NCBI GenBank assembly: GCA_022606425.2
Contig: JAHDVF020000672.1
Coordinates: 1 to 64,000, forward strand
Direction: 5' to 3'
Origin: Lepidostoma basale
Lineage: Eukaryota > Arthropoda > Insecta > Trichoptera > Lepidostomatidae
Length of the DNA stretch: 64,000 bases
Both the position numbers and the translations under genes were made by a program. The notes under the pieces were generated by a model. The model saw only the letters and a list, made by a program, of their open reading frames with translations, did not search any database and was not told the DNA's origin. Positions 53,638 through 64,000 of the stretch are shown piece by piece; the stretch's first letter is position 1, and each line of letters begins with the position of its first letter.

Positions 53638-53659
53638 CTTTTGTTTTCGGAGTTTCAAA

Positions 53660-54119
53660 TAATCAAAAATCGTTCGCTTCTCTCACCTAAAAAACAGTGA
53701 AAAACTTTTCTAAACCACTGAAACAATTTGTAAAAAAACTCGCTATGTTTATATACACTTGTACAAAAATATTAAAAGTTAATTTTCGTTACGAAATAAA
53801 CAAATAATAAATAACAAAAACATGTTAGACGTTTAGTAAGTTTGAAAAAAAACATTTGTTGTATCACAAATTTAGAACGAAAATTGACAGAAAAAGAGCC
53901 TACAATACTTAGAAAAGTAATCAGAATAAATACCTGTATATACCGATATAAAATAAATTTGGTTTACAGATATTATTTGCTAGATTATTATAATAAAAAA
54001 TGACATTTCAATCGGCTTGACTATTTAGATGCCGAAAAAAACGGAATACAAAATTCAACCATAGACAATAAAACAACACCATAGAAAAAAATGTGTTAAA
54101 AATCAAGTTCTCATCAATG
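53660..54119 (-). promoter_or_regulatory. Presumed 5' flank of egg, no motif certain
   Basis: AT-rich DNA upstream of the egg start. TTTTTTAGGTGAGAGAAG (minus) just above the coding start could hold a 5' UTR splice acceptor. No TATA box or initiator I would defend. Confidence 0.35.
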
Positions 54120-54330
54120 CCATTTTAATAATCTTCTTCTTTATTTAGGAGTGTGTCCTGTTATTTCTCAAAGTCTGTTTCTGTTGTCTTGTTTCTTCAA
54201 CTGTTTTCCATCTTTTGGTGGTCTTCCTGGAGGTCGGCTGCACATTGATACCCTATTTGTCACTTTGCGAATCATTTTTTTCAGAACACGCTCTCTCCAC
54301 ATGGAGGAAAAAAATATATCATGACTTTAA
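54120..54330 (-). mobile_element. LINE-B-like fragment
   Basis: Minus reading MWRERVLKKMIRKVTNR, PPGRPPK.WKTVEETRQQ, ending in an AAG-type tail (CTTCTTCTTT at 54131). Confidence 0.65.
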
Positions 54331-55645
54331 CCGTCGCGTTGCCATGTGGTCAATTGAGTTTCCACTGCCAATTTAAAGTTGATTTTCTTAAAACCTATGG
54401 ACCCTAATATTATAAAAAAATTGTAATCCTCCATTGAAGTGTTCTCAATATTTCGTAATAAAAAAAAAGCAAAAAATTACTTCCTTCATCCCAAAAAAAA
54501 AAAATTCTAAGACTGCCCTCACCTTCATTCGTGTTAAGGTAGAATTTGTTTTGCTAATATTTACAACTTTATCAAAAGTGACAAATACTTACTCGCTGTT
54601 TTGAACGTATTATAAATTATGTCTTTGGCCTTTTCTCATAGGTACGTAATAATACCGACTGTGGACGGAAACGCAGCACGCAACTTAATAATATCAGAAC
54701 TGTGAAAATATTAACACTTTACCAAAAGGGATAAATATTAATACGTACTCGTTGTATTGAACGTAGTATACATTTTGCCTAGGTGCCTTTATCATACGTA
54801 AAATCTCGTAAAGTCTCGCCCCGCCGGCCGCGGCGCGGCGCGGCGGGGCAAGACAAGTTTATACTTGGTGTCAGTCGCTCGTATGCTGTGACGCATTCCA
54901 TATCAGAAATCGCATGGTTCCAGAAAAAAATTAATAATGATATGTTTTTTAAATAATCCATGTATGTTATAGATATCGATCTATTCCTAATGAAATTCCC
55001 TACAAGATGACATAAATTAAATTTTGATTCATCGAGTCATATGCTTGATATTTAGATAAAGTTAGCGGTAAACTGAATTGACCACATGGGAGCGAGCATT
55101 TTGTTTTGAACACGGTACGTTAAGGGTTAAAACGCAAGAAATTGGAATACTTCTGGCACGTTATGAGAAATGATCAATATGAAGTGCCTTAAGTGATTAT
55201 CCAAGGTAAAATTAAGGGAAAATGAAGTGTCGGAAGAAGAAAATCCTGGTTAGAAAAATTTGGATAATGGTTCAGTTGTAATACAACAATTCTGTTTCAA
55301 GCTGCTGTATCAAAAGTAAAAATAACCACGATCTTGACCAACCTCTGATAGGAGAGAAACAAAAACAAGATAAAGACTATTATTATATATTGGGTAATTT
55401 GTGAGTGATTTTTCACACTTTGGGTAAGTTTTGAAGTATTGAATTTAGATTTTTTTTCAAAATAAAAGAAACCTTAAAAATTGACACCTGTCAAAAACGA
55501 ATTTACGGCAGTAGGTTGGAGTAATAACACATTTATTTTAACAAAACATATTCAATAGTGATAAAAAAATGTGTCTTTTAATTTTAATTCATGTATAAAT
55601 CATAATTACAAAATGTTGCAGTGTCAATTCTTCAAGTTTATATTT
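54331..55645. other. No gene; diverged tandem pair and GC palindrome
   Basis: 54540-54650 and 54690-54790 are diverged copies (TTATCAAAAGTGACAAATACT / TTACCAAAAGGGATAAATATT, then CGTATTATAAATT / CGTAGTATACATT). 54818-54849 is a 32-bp all-G/C palindrome-like block in AT-rich DNA. Confidence 0.6.
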
Positions 55646-55649
55646 AAAA

Positions 55650-56012
55650 AAAATCCAGAATATGGATGAGAGAAGAATAAATGCGGTAGAGATGGGGTCC
55701 CTTAGACGTATATGTCATACTGAATGGATGGGAGATGAGCTATTTAAAAAAATGTTTTCAAATGCTGATATAAGAAAGGAATGTATGGCGACAGAATGTA
55801 TTATGAAAAAAATTATGAGAGAATCGCTGCGTTGGTTTCTGATATATGGAGCGCATGGATGGAGAAAGAATGGTTAAAAAAATGTACGTCAAAGATTTAT
55901 ATACTGAGATGGATCGACAGCTGGTAGTCGACTTGCTTTTAAGGAACAGGCCGCGAGGCTAATTCTCTACCCACCCCTGCAGAGAAGCGGCGTGATGATT
56001 TGTTTGTAAGTA
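55650..56012 (+). mobile_element. Degraded LINE-A, TTTG-tail subfamily
   Basis: [37 protein letters not shown]; end CTGCAGAGAAGCGGCGTG followed by ATTTGTTTG. Confidence 0.82.
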
Positions 56013-57045
56013 TTTCTTATATAAAGAGACAATATATTTTTTTATAAAATTAAATAAAATTGATTGTATACATGAAAACCATTCTACCTACGTTAATTTG
56101 AAGAAAAATTCTTTAGTTCAAGTTTTCGCCGCAAGATGTTAATGTACTAATTGAACAATTTTTCTAAAATAACGTTTATTTATAATGTACTTAAGGTGTA
56201 CTTTGCTGTGCATGATTATATATTTGTAAAAACCCGCCTTTTGAAAGTTAGGTTACCGGCCGCGAGATGGCAGCACAATCGTAAAATGGAATCGTTTTTA
56301 TTATGATTTCACGTCGGAAGCGGATTCAATAACAAGTCGAATCGAGGCTAAAAGTGTAAATGTAAATGCGGTTTCGCGGTTTACCTGGAATGCCAATATT
56401 ATGATCTTTAATGTATATTGATTTGCCAAACGCGACGCGTCAAGTTACGGCGACCCGGCTTACTGTGTATGTGACAACCGAGAGTGTGTTTCGTCAAATT
56501 TCGCGATAATTTTAAACAATAATTATATATATAAAAAGTGTGTTTTTTAAACGAAAAATGAAAATCCCACACATAATAATAACATACAAATAAAATTGCA
56601 TTAATATAAGTTATATTAAAGACATTTTCAAGTAATTTTTCTTAAGTTTTCTGTCAAGAAGTTAGTGGAAAATTCATTGATTTATTTTTCGTTTTTGAAT
56701 TTATCGTGTCGGCAAGTGCTTTGTTTATTAAAATAGATTTCAAGACAACAATTGGTGCTTCTTTGTGACATTTTTTGATTTGCAAATAGTCAAAACTGTA
56801 TATAAATTTTTCATGTAAGTAAAACATAAAAAAATATGTGTCACATTTTAAAATAATTTTCAAAACTAATACAGAAAACTATTTTTAGTTTTATTTTGTT
56901 TTAACAAAATACTCGTACAAGCGTAGCGTCCATAAAACATATTCAAAACTATAGATTAACCCATAAATAATATTAAAATTATGAATTAGTAACATTATAT
57001 ATTTTTAAAATCCTTTGTAGATCTTGTAAATTAAATAGTCAACAG
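56013..57045. other. No gene seen
   Basis: AT-rich except 56250-56500, where GTTACCGGCCGCGAGATGGC and CGCGACGCGTCAAGTTACGG stand out. A promoter or 5' exon of a gene beyond the window is possible but unsupported. Confidence 0.4.
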
Positions 57046-57049
57046 CAAA

Positions 57050-57350
57050 AAACTCTATCCTGACACACATCTTTTGTTCCTCCACATTATGTTCCGACTT
57101 CTAGCATGGTCGGTCTTTAAAATTTGATTAATCTTGTCATGCCATGTTTTCTTCTGTCTTCCTTGAGTCCGTACTCCATTCAAATCGTTGGCGTATACTT
57201 TTTTGTACAAACGAACGCTGTGGTAATTTCATAATACTTTTTTTCTACTCTAAATTTCTTCCTAATATCAGCATTTTTTATTACAATATATCTTACAATA
57301 TTCTATCACAGATGCGGTAAAGATGAGATCTGTTAGATGTATGTGTGTAG
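57050..57350 (-). mobile_element. Degraded LINE-A fragment
   Basis: CTATCCTGACACACATC, GTCATGCCATGTTTTCTTC, CTTCCTAATATCAGCATTT; a short plus-strand scrap follows at 57310-57350. Confidence 0.7.
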
Positions 57351-57474
57351 ATTTTAAAAAAAAAATGAGTTTTTATTTTTTATTTATCATATTATAGTCG
57401 TCTATAAAATTCTCCAATAGATATTTTTATAACATCTTTAATTTGCGTTTTCGTTATAAATTAATTTTAGTAAC

Positions 57475-57945
57475 ATTTACCCTTATGTATAGAAGCGAAG
57501 CATGAAACTGGCAAAAGAAAGATGAAAGTAGAATAAATGCAGTAGAAATGAGATCTCTTAGGCGAATGTGTGGTACTCTGTGTATGATAGTGTCGAATGA
57601 AAATATAAGATGTGCGAATGATGGTGTTATGAACAAAATAATGAAAGGATCATTATGATGGTTTGGACATATGGAAATAATGAATGTAGAAAGAATGGTA
57701 AAAAAATATATGTTAACGATGTAAATGGAACCAGAAAGAGAGGAAGACCGAGGAAAACGTGGCACGATCAAATAAATCAAATATTGAATGTCGGCCACGT
57801 TAAATCGACGCGCGTGCATGACACGATGTATGAATGTTGAGGAAGCGAGAGAAATACGTCAGGAAAGAAAAGTGTGGCAGTCCATTCTTTCTGCCTACCT
57901 CTTGAGAGGATGCGATGGTTAGTTAGTTAGTTAGTTCATTAATTT
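57475..57945 (+). mobile_element. LINE-A fragment
   Basis: [61 protein letters not shown], tail GATGGTTAGTTAGTTAGTTAG. Several frameshifts. Confidence 0.87.
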
Positions 57946-58139
57946 TTGATAAACTTAAGGCGTTTTTACATTGTAGAATTCAATAATTACGATTTTTTAT
58001 GAACTTTTTTTTCTATTTGAGTTTATTTTTCTAAACACGTTTCGAAGATTTTTCAATCATTTGATAATGACTTAGAAAATCTAAATATTCCATTTCCATA
58101 TAATATAATAAAACTATCATAGTATAAAATAGACGTTTT

Positions 58140-58600
58140 CTAACTAACTAACTAACCATCACGCCGCGCCGTCTCCACGAAGGGGTAGGCAGAAAGAATG
58201 GACTGCCACACATTTATTTCCTCACATTTCCTTAACATTCATACACCGTTTCATGCACGTCGATTTCTCTGACTTCTCACATGGCCGACATTTAATATTT
58301 TATTTATTTGATCGTGCCACCTTTTCCTCGGTCTACCTCTATTTCTAGTTCCATTTACATCGTTAACATATATATTTTTACCATTCTTTCCATGTGTCCA
58401 AACCATCTTAATGATTCCTACATTATTTTGTTCATAACACCATCATTCGCACCGCATTCACTTATTACACAGAGTATCCACACATTCGTCTAAGAGATCT
58501 CATTTCTACTGCATTTATTCTACTTTCATCCTTATTTTGCCAGTTCCGTGCTTCGCTTCCATACATAAGGGTCGGTACAAGAACACCATTTTTCCCCACG
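58140..58600 (-). mobile_element. LINE-A fragment
   Basis: Tail CTAACTAACTAACCATCACG at 58141 with a doubled GCCGCGCCG; minus reading [38 protein letters not shown]. Confidence 0.88.
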
Positions 58601-58704
58601 CAGTATATGACCCAGATGTGAGATCTTTCAAACCTTGATAGTTGATAACAATTCCCTGTCAACTCTAGCTCGCCTCATGACTTCGGTATTCGTAACCATG
58701 TCTG

Positions 58705-58940
58705 TCCAGGGAACTATACACAATATATTATTTTACCTGTTCTTAATAGATGCCTTAAAAATTAAATTTGTAATGTCTGTTGATGAAATAAATGGATTTG
58801 ATTTGATTTGATTAAGCGCCCAACATGGATCTTTCCATGGCCCGTTGTGTAACTTAAATTTTGAGCATTGCTTCTCTAGTCAACGTCCATGTCTCGCATC
58901 CACAGGTCATCATCACAGGTAGCACACACTGCTCCAGCAC
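58705..58940. mobile_element. LINE-F 3' end with ATTTG tail (+), then LINE-E scrap (-)
   Basis: 58705-58815: ACACAATATATTATTTTACC as at 62475, then GGATTTGATTTGATTTGATT. 58830-58940 minus: CGCETWTLTREAMLKI-like and TQRAMERSMLGA. Confidence 0.68.
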
Positions 58941-58949
58941 TTTCGTTTT

Positions 58950-59470
58950 TAAATTCTGTGGCATGTCCGACCTATGTATGGAGTATCTTGATGTGCGGCT
59001 GCGAGACATGGTGCCTATCCGAAAAAGATAAGCGGAGACTAGAGGCTTTTGAGATGTGGTCCTATAGAAGACTATTAGGAATTTCCTGGAGAGACCACAT
59101 TACAAATGTGGAGGTTCTCCAAGGAATCGAAGGAAGAAGGTACCTGCTCAGGACCTTGTCCGAAAGGCGTGTAAGATGGATTGGCCATGCAATACGACAA
59201 GAAGGCCTCTTGCATGCCATAATGGAGGGTATGACCGAGGGTACCTGGAGGACCTGTTGGTGGACGTGCGCTGCTCATCGTATGCACATTTCAAAAGAGC
59301 CGCACAAGACAGGGAAGAATGGAAGAGAAGAATAGAGGAAATTGAACCAATCCCAGGATTGAAACCAGAGAGAGAGTCCTACTTGAAGATGTTCCGAGCT
59401 GTATTCTCCTTGTATCTTTCTCGTGAATCCTCCAGTTTAAAAATAAAATTCTTTGTAATAATGGCCGGGT
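58950..59470 (+). mobile_element. LINE-D fragment
   Basis: Open reading with ILMCGCETWCLSEKDKRRLE, AFEMWSYRRLLGISWRDHIT, RRVRWIGHAIRQEGLLHAI. The 3' part matches the insertion at 29062-29280. Confidence 0.82.
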
Positions 59471-59474
59471 GAGA

Positions 59475-59835
59475 ATACTCTTCTTCTTCTTCTTTACTTT
59501 TGATAGACTCAGGAGTCTGTTATTTCAGGCGGGTTCTCTTGAGACGCTGAACTCCAGCTTTCTCTCCACAGTTTCGGGGGTCTTCCTGGTCGGCGTTGTC
59601 CGTTTGGCGTTCCATGGAGAGCTATGTGTGGTATCCTATTTGCGCTCATCCTTTCTACGTGTTGATGCCAGTATCGCCGTCTTTGACGTCCCCATCTGAC
59701 CACATCTTCGACCTCGCAGATTTCTCGGATTGCTGTATTCCTAACTCGATCACGCAGGGTCTTGCCAGCTATAGCGCGGAGTGTTTTCATCTCGGAAAAC
59801 ATTCTGAAAATACTCGACAATGATAAATATACCAA
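59475..59835 (-). mobile_element. LINE-B fragment, open reading
   Basis: Minus reading EMKTLRAIAGKTLRDRVRNT, REICEVEDVVRWGRQRRRYW, RRPGRPPKLWRESWSS; CTTCTTCTTCTTC at 59480 is the GAA tail inverted. Confidence 0.82.
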
Positions 59836-60510
59836 AGTATAAGAATGTCACGGCTAACTTTTGACCCATTTTCTATTTTCGCTGTCATATTCCGATTCTC
59901 TTGTTTATCCTAATTGATTCCAAAGTAATTGCCGGTCTGCGAGTGCGGCCAGCTCTGCCCACGATACATTTTAATTGGCGGTAATCGCGTTTCAAATTTG
60001 GCGGCAACCATTTTATGTGACACGCGAGAGCCGCCATTTTGATTAATATCATATACCTAGTCCGTACACTACAGGGAGATCGTTTGCAATAGTATGAGTG
60101 ACAGTGCGTTTACAAAAAAACCAAACGTTATTTTAATTTTATTATTTTAAGATTGGAAAACCAAAAAATTTTTCAATCATACTATATATTATACTTAGGA
60201 TATTTAAAATAACTTTGTTTAATCCACAAAATATTAAGAAAACACGACATCTTTCGGAGGATACCTATATAAAAATATAATAAAAACTAAACAAAGAAAG
60301 ACTAATATAAAAACGCTTTTAAAATTCGATACAATAATTCAAATTTATAAATTAACCTGGGCTATTTGTTATAAGTACTAATATACTTTTTTATCAGTAA
60401 GAACTAATAAATAATATTAAATAATATTATAATAAAACATGATGATAATATAAAAAAATTAAAAAAAATGTAATTTAGAAAAAAATATACATTTGAAAAG
60501 ACATAACTGA
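59836..60510. other. No gene; repeat scraps
   Basis: 59930-60060 is GC-richer (TTGGCGGCAACCATTTTATG). 60095-60125 repeats the word at 9930. 60200-60270 is a scrap of the 369-bp unit at 1147-2190. Confidence 0.5.
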
Positions 60511-60514
60511 CTAA

Positions 60515-60730
60515 CGCCGTCTCCCCGAAGGGGTAGGCAGAAATAATGGACTGCCACACTTATCTTTTCTGAAATAATTCTCTCGATTCCTAAACATTCA
60601 TACATCTTGTCATGCACGCCCATCGATTTGACACCTCACGTGGGCAACATTCAATATTTAATATATATGATCGTGTCACGTTTTCCTCAGTCTTCCTCTA
60701 TTTCTTGTTCCATTTACATCGTTAATATTG
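60515..60730 (-). mobile_element. LINE-A 3' fragment
   Basis: GCCGTCTCCCCGAAGGGG, CATACATCTTGTCATGCACG, TTCCATTTACATCGTTAATAT. Confidence 0.8.
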
Positions 60731-60807
60731 GGTTGAAGCAAAAGTTAAGACTTTTTTTTCTCTCGGAACTGATGAATAACATCTGTTTTAAAATGATTTA
60801 ACTAAAA

Positions 60808-61220
60808 GTAACTAACTAACCATCACGCCATTTCCCCGAGGGGTAGGCAGATACGATGGATCGCCACAATGCTCTGTCCTGGCATACCTCTCGATTATTC
60901 CGACTTCGAATGTGGCCGCCTTTCAGTAATTGATTAATTTGGTCATGCCATGTTTTCCTTGGTCGTCCTCGGCTTCTTTTTCCACTTACGCTGCTTATAC
61001 TCATCCATTCGTTCCTTATGTCCAAACCATCTTAGGGATCCTTTTTTAATTTTATCCATGATGCAGTCATCTGCCTTACATTTCTTTCTTATTTCATCGT
61101 TCGTTATTCTATCGTACAACGTTTTCCCGCACATTCTTCTTAGTGATCTCATTTCTACGGCGTTTATCCTGCTTTCATTCTTCTTTTGCCAGCTTCAAGC
61201 ATCACTTCCATTCATGACAT
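60808..61220 (-). mobile_element. LINE-A fragment
   Basis: AACTAACTAACCATCACGCC; minus reading [37 protein letters not shown], same lineage as the copy at 18360. Confidence 0.88.
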
Positions 61221-61490
61221 AATGATTTTATTGTGTAAATAATGCTTTCCTTCTACTTTATATTCAGTTTTGGCTCGGCCAGGGTACATTGAAGAGCCCT
61301 TATATTTTTTCTAAATCGAAAAAGTGCATTTACGTCATTGTTATCTGTATGAAATCCGTAAAGACAATAGTGCGACTGTGGCAACCAAAAACATATGCGA
61401 TGCGTATGGAGCAGATGTCATCAAAGTTTGACCAATACAAATATGGTTTGCAAAATTCCGTTCTGGAAATTTTTCACTAATTATAGAACC
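61221..61490. other. No gene seen
   Basis: AT-rich with a short open reading; the start of a mariner piece follows. Confidence 0.4.
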
Positions 61491-61494
61491 ACGG

Positions 61495-61612
61495 GCCGGG
61501 CGGCCTTTGAAGTCTGATGACTGCAATTTAAAAGCCATAATTGACACCAATCCACGTCTAACCACTAGTGAAAATCGCCTTGATGATAGGAGTCAACCAA
61601 TCGACGGTACTA
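61495..61612 (+). mobile_element. mariner transposase HTH fragment
   Basis: RPLKSDDCNLKAIIDTNPRL, TTSE then (frameshift) IALMIGVNQSTV: the paired helix-turn-helix start of mariner transposases. Confidence 0.62.
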
Positions 61613-62525
61613 ATCCTAGACATAAATAATCCTGACGACTGTCTACGCCTTCAGTCGGATATTAATAATATTGTTACCTGGAGTCACAGTAATCATATGA
61701 AATTCAATGTCTCGCGTAATGTTATCTTTTACGAGAGCACGGAGAACTATATATCATAGATACACGATGAATAACCAGCAATTGGCACATGTATCCACTA
61801 TGAGAAATCTCGGGGTCATCTATGAGAGTAGATTAACCTTTCACGCTCATGTTGAGAGAATTTGTGGCATTGCGCTGAAGATGTTGGGCTTCATCATTCG
61901 GACCGGAAGGGTTTTCAGAGATCCCGATGTGCTCAGAGTACTATACAATTCATTGGTTCGGAGTAGGCTCGAAAGTGGTTCTGTGATATGGAGTCCGCAC
62001 GAGGCGAGATATTCCCATATGCTGGAGAGGGTTCAGAAAAAAATTCTGAGGTATCTCTACATGAAGCAGTATGATAGCTATCCATGGCTCTATCCCACAG
62101 TGTTTCTTTTGGGAACGCTGGGGTCTAATTCTATACAGCTTCGAAGAGATGGACATCTAATTACCCATTTCTTTAGATTAATTAGGGGATACTTAGGGGA
62201 TACTCGGCCGTACTGGAGGGTGTTCGGCTTTTTGTCCCCGATAGATATCTCCGACAGCGCCAGCATAGATTGTTTTACCTACCCGCTGCCAGAACCAACC
62301 TGGCTCTGGTGACACCGGTGGGAAGAGCAATCAATCTGCTGAACGCTGTCTCCTCGGAGATCGACGTCTTTCATATCAGTGAAAGTACGTTCAGAAGGCA
62401 AATACTCTTAATTCTGGAGAGTATCCTGTCTTCCTAATGTTGAACCATCTCTCGTGCGTTTCTGGTAGTATACTATACACAATATATTATTTTACCTGTT
62501 CTCAATAGATCCCTTAAAAATTAAT
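61600..62525 (+). mobile_element. LINE-F, longest copy (RT palm end to 3' UTR)
   Basis: DCLRLQSDINNIVTWSHSNH, MKFNVS then (frameshift) SFTRARRTIYHRYTMNNQQL, NLGVIYESRLTFHAHVERI, GSVIWSPHEARYSHMLERVQ, TVFLLGTLGSNSIQLRRDGH. R1/Jockey-type C-terminal RT. The 3' UTR has TATATTATTTTACCTG. Confidence 0.8.
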
Positions 62526-62529
62526 TTTG

Positions 62530-62738
62530 TAATTGTCACGTGAATTCTACACCAGACCAAAGACAGTGTGACAATCACACTGCCCTCGCTGGGAATCGAA
62601 CCCGGAATCTTCGGTGTGGCAGTCAATGCACTTACCACTCTCATTTCTACTGCATTTATTCTACTTTCATCATTATTTTGCAAATTCCATGCTTCGCTTC
62701 CATACATAACAGTCGGTACAAGAACACGATGCATAGTT
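62530..62738 (-). mobile_element. SINE head-body piece joined to LINE-A scrap
   Basis: 62533-62638 is SINE (ACGTGAATTCTACACCAG to GCACTTACCACTC). 62639-62738 is LINE-A minus (TCATTTCTACTGCATTTATT, CCATACATAACAGTCGG). Confidence 0.82.
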
Positions 62739-63197
62739 ATGCTATTTATTTTATTAATTTACAAATTCATCAGTTTGATTGAAATGTCACAAGTTTTTCT
62801 CGTGTTTTTGTATTGTATAAAATTATTACTGTACACTATTTTATATTCCAAAGTCTACAAATGACAATACATATTTTTTTACCTATTAATTTTAAATACT
62901 CAAATGTGATTTTAACATTAAAAAATACGAAGTTAATAGCATTAAATTTAACATATTATTCACGCATTTGCAATACATTAGTATTGTAACAACATACTTA
63001 TTCAAACATCTTCTTAGTGGAGGCCTAGTGGCCTCTTTCCACTAAGAGGAATTGACCTCCAATGAGGCGAACTTCCAGCTATACTTCGATACATCTCTTT
63101 GGTGGTCATCTACCTTGGGGTTGGCCGTGCACCCCAATGAGAGGGAGTCTAGATAGATTTTTCATTTCATTTTATTAATATCTTCTTCTTCTTCAAG
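62739..63197. other. No gene; short hairpin and TTC tail
   Basis: CTTAGTGGA...TCCACTAAG at 63013-63046 is a small hairpin; TCTTCTTCTTCTTC at 63181 looks like an inverted GAA tail of a LINE. Confidence 0.5.
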
Positions 63198-64000
63198 TGT
63201 AATGCCCCCGTGGTTATTTAATCTGTATATGGACAAATGTATGAAAGAGCTGAAAGGTTTGGATGTAGGTGCCAAAATGAGCGGAGTGTCAGTAAGCTGT
63301 ATCTTGTATGTGGATGACGCTGTCCTACTTGCAGATAACGAGCATGAACTACAAGTCCTGGTGAATAGTATGTATGAGGTATGCATGCGAAATGATCTGA
63401 TGGTGAATGGTAATAAGTCCAAGGTTTTGAAAAGGAAGAAACCAAGACAGTCTGCAACATTAGCGTGAATGGTGAAAATTTGGAACAAGTAGTTGAGTTC
63501 GTGTATTTAGGTAGTATGTTTACAAGTGATGGGCGAGTGGAGAGGGATATTAAAATAAGGGTTGGGGCAGGCAACAAAGTGAATGGTGCACTTAAAGTTG
63601 TCATCGCAAACGAAAACCTATCCAAAAAAGCTAGAATGGCAGTGCACCATGGTGTTCTTCTACCGACCCTTATGTGTGGAAGCGAAGCATGGAACTGGCA
63701 AAAGGAGGATGGAAGTAGAATAAATGCAGTAGAAATGAGATCTCTTAGACAAATGTGTGGATACTCTGTGTATGATTGAGTGTCGACTGAAAATATAAGA
63801 TGTGAATACGGTACGAATGATGGTGTTATGAACAAAATAATGAAAGGATCATTAAGTTGGTTTGGACATATGGAAAGAATGAATGAAGAAAGAATGGTAA
63901 AAAAATTATATGTAAACGATGTAAATGGAACCAGAAATAGAGGAAGACCGAGGAAAACGTGGCATGATCAAATAAATCAAATATTGAATGTCGGCCATGT
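63198..64000 (+). mobile_element. LINE-A, longest copy with RT active site, cut by window end
   Basis: [18 protein letters not shown], then ILYVDDAVLLADNEHELQ (the YVDD reverse-transcriptase site), LMVNGNKSKVL, a frameshift near 63440, [59 protein letters not shown], one stop near 63779, then [20 protein letters not shown]. This copy shows that the abundant GSEAW fragments are the C-terminal end of a non-LTR ORF2. Clade probably RTE-like (inference). Confidence 0.9.

Noticed and set aside
53638..53658. Egg start at a TTG upstream of the ATG
   Set aside because: Non-ATG initiation has no support; ATG at 53637 is in the same frame.
1..64000. A new multi-gene defence or metabolic system
   Set aside because: Only one large host gene, one zinc-finger ORF and mobile elements are supported; nothing links them into a novel system.

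Overview
The window looks like nuclear DNA of an insect. The genes have introns with GT/AG borders, the exons are GC-rich in AT-rich surroundings, and the repeats (P, piggyBac, hAT, mariner/pogo, Tc1-like, several non-LTR families, a tRNA-derived SINE) are insect-type. The codon style and repeat mix suggest a lepidopteran, but I cannot fix the order or species from sequence alone.

The backbone is one large host gene on the minus strand, from the start codon at 53637 to the stop at 14684. Its 30 coding exons join with compatible phases into 5508 nt (1835 codons plus stop). It encodes a SETDB1/Eggless-type histone H3K9 methyltransferase: acidic N-terminus, Cys-rich segment, tandem Tudor region, MBD, pre-SET, a bifurcated SET domain split by a charged insertion, and post-SET. 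Every junction was checked by hand for the AC...CT pattern on the plus strand and for reading phase.

Two other intact coding units lie left of it on the plus strand. One is a two-exon P-element-type transposase with a THAP domain (2442-5442, 926 codons). The other is a single-exon five-finger C2H2 zinc-finger protein (7836-8819). A frameshifted Tc1/mariner-superfamily (Sailor/DD82E-like) transposase pseudogene sits in egg intron 8 (38514-40367).

Almost everything else is mobile-element debris. One non-LTR family ('LINE-A': YVDD reverse transcriptase, C-terminal block with GSEAW and WFGHMERM motifs, 3' tail of TTAG or TTTG repeats) is present in about 38 fragments on both strands. Smaller families are called LINE-B to LINE-I here. 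A tRNA-headed SINE occurs six times with two different 3' ends. DNA elements with visible ends include two piggyBac-like copies, a 2.2-kb hAT, a hAT MITE, a pogo-like MITE, a TA-flanked MITE and foldback elements. Many are nested, so their relative ages can be read.

No prokaryote-like system, CRISPR array or new multi-gene system is visible. The most unusual structure is beside the last egg exon. A partial duplicate of that exon (13900-14640) has had its interior replaced by about 650 bp of minisatellite that apparently grew from the codons for WNYNYD. Three more minisatellites also abut egg exon borders, and one of them stays in frame with the pre-SET exon.
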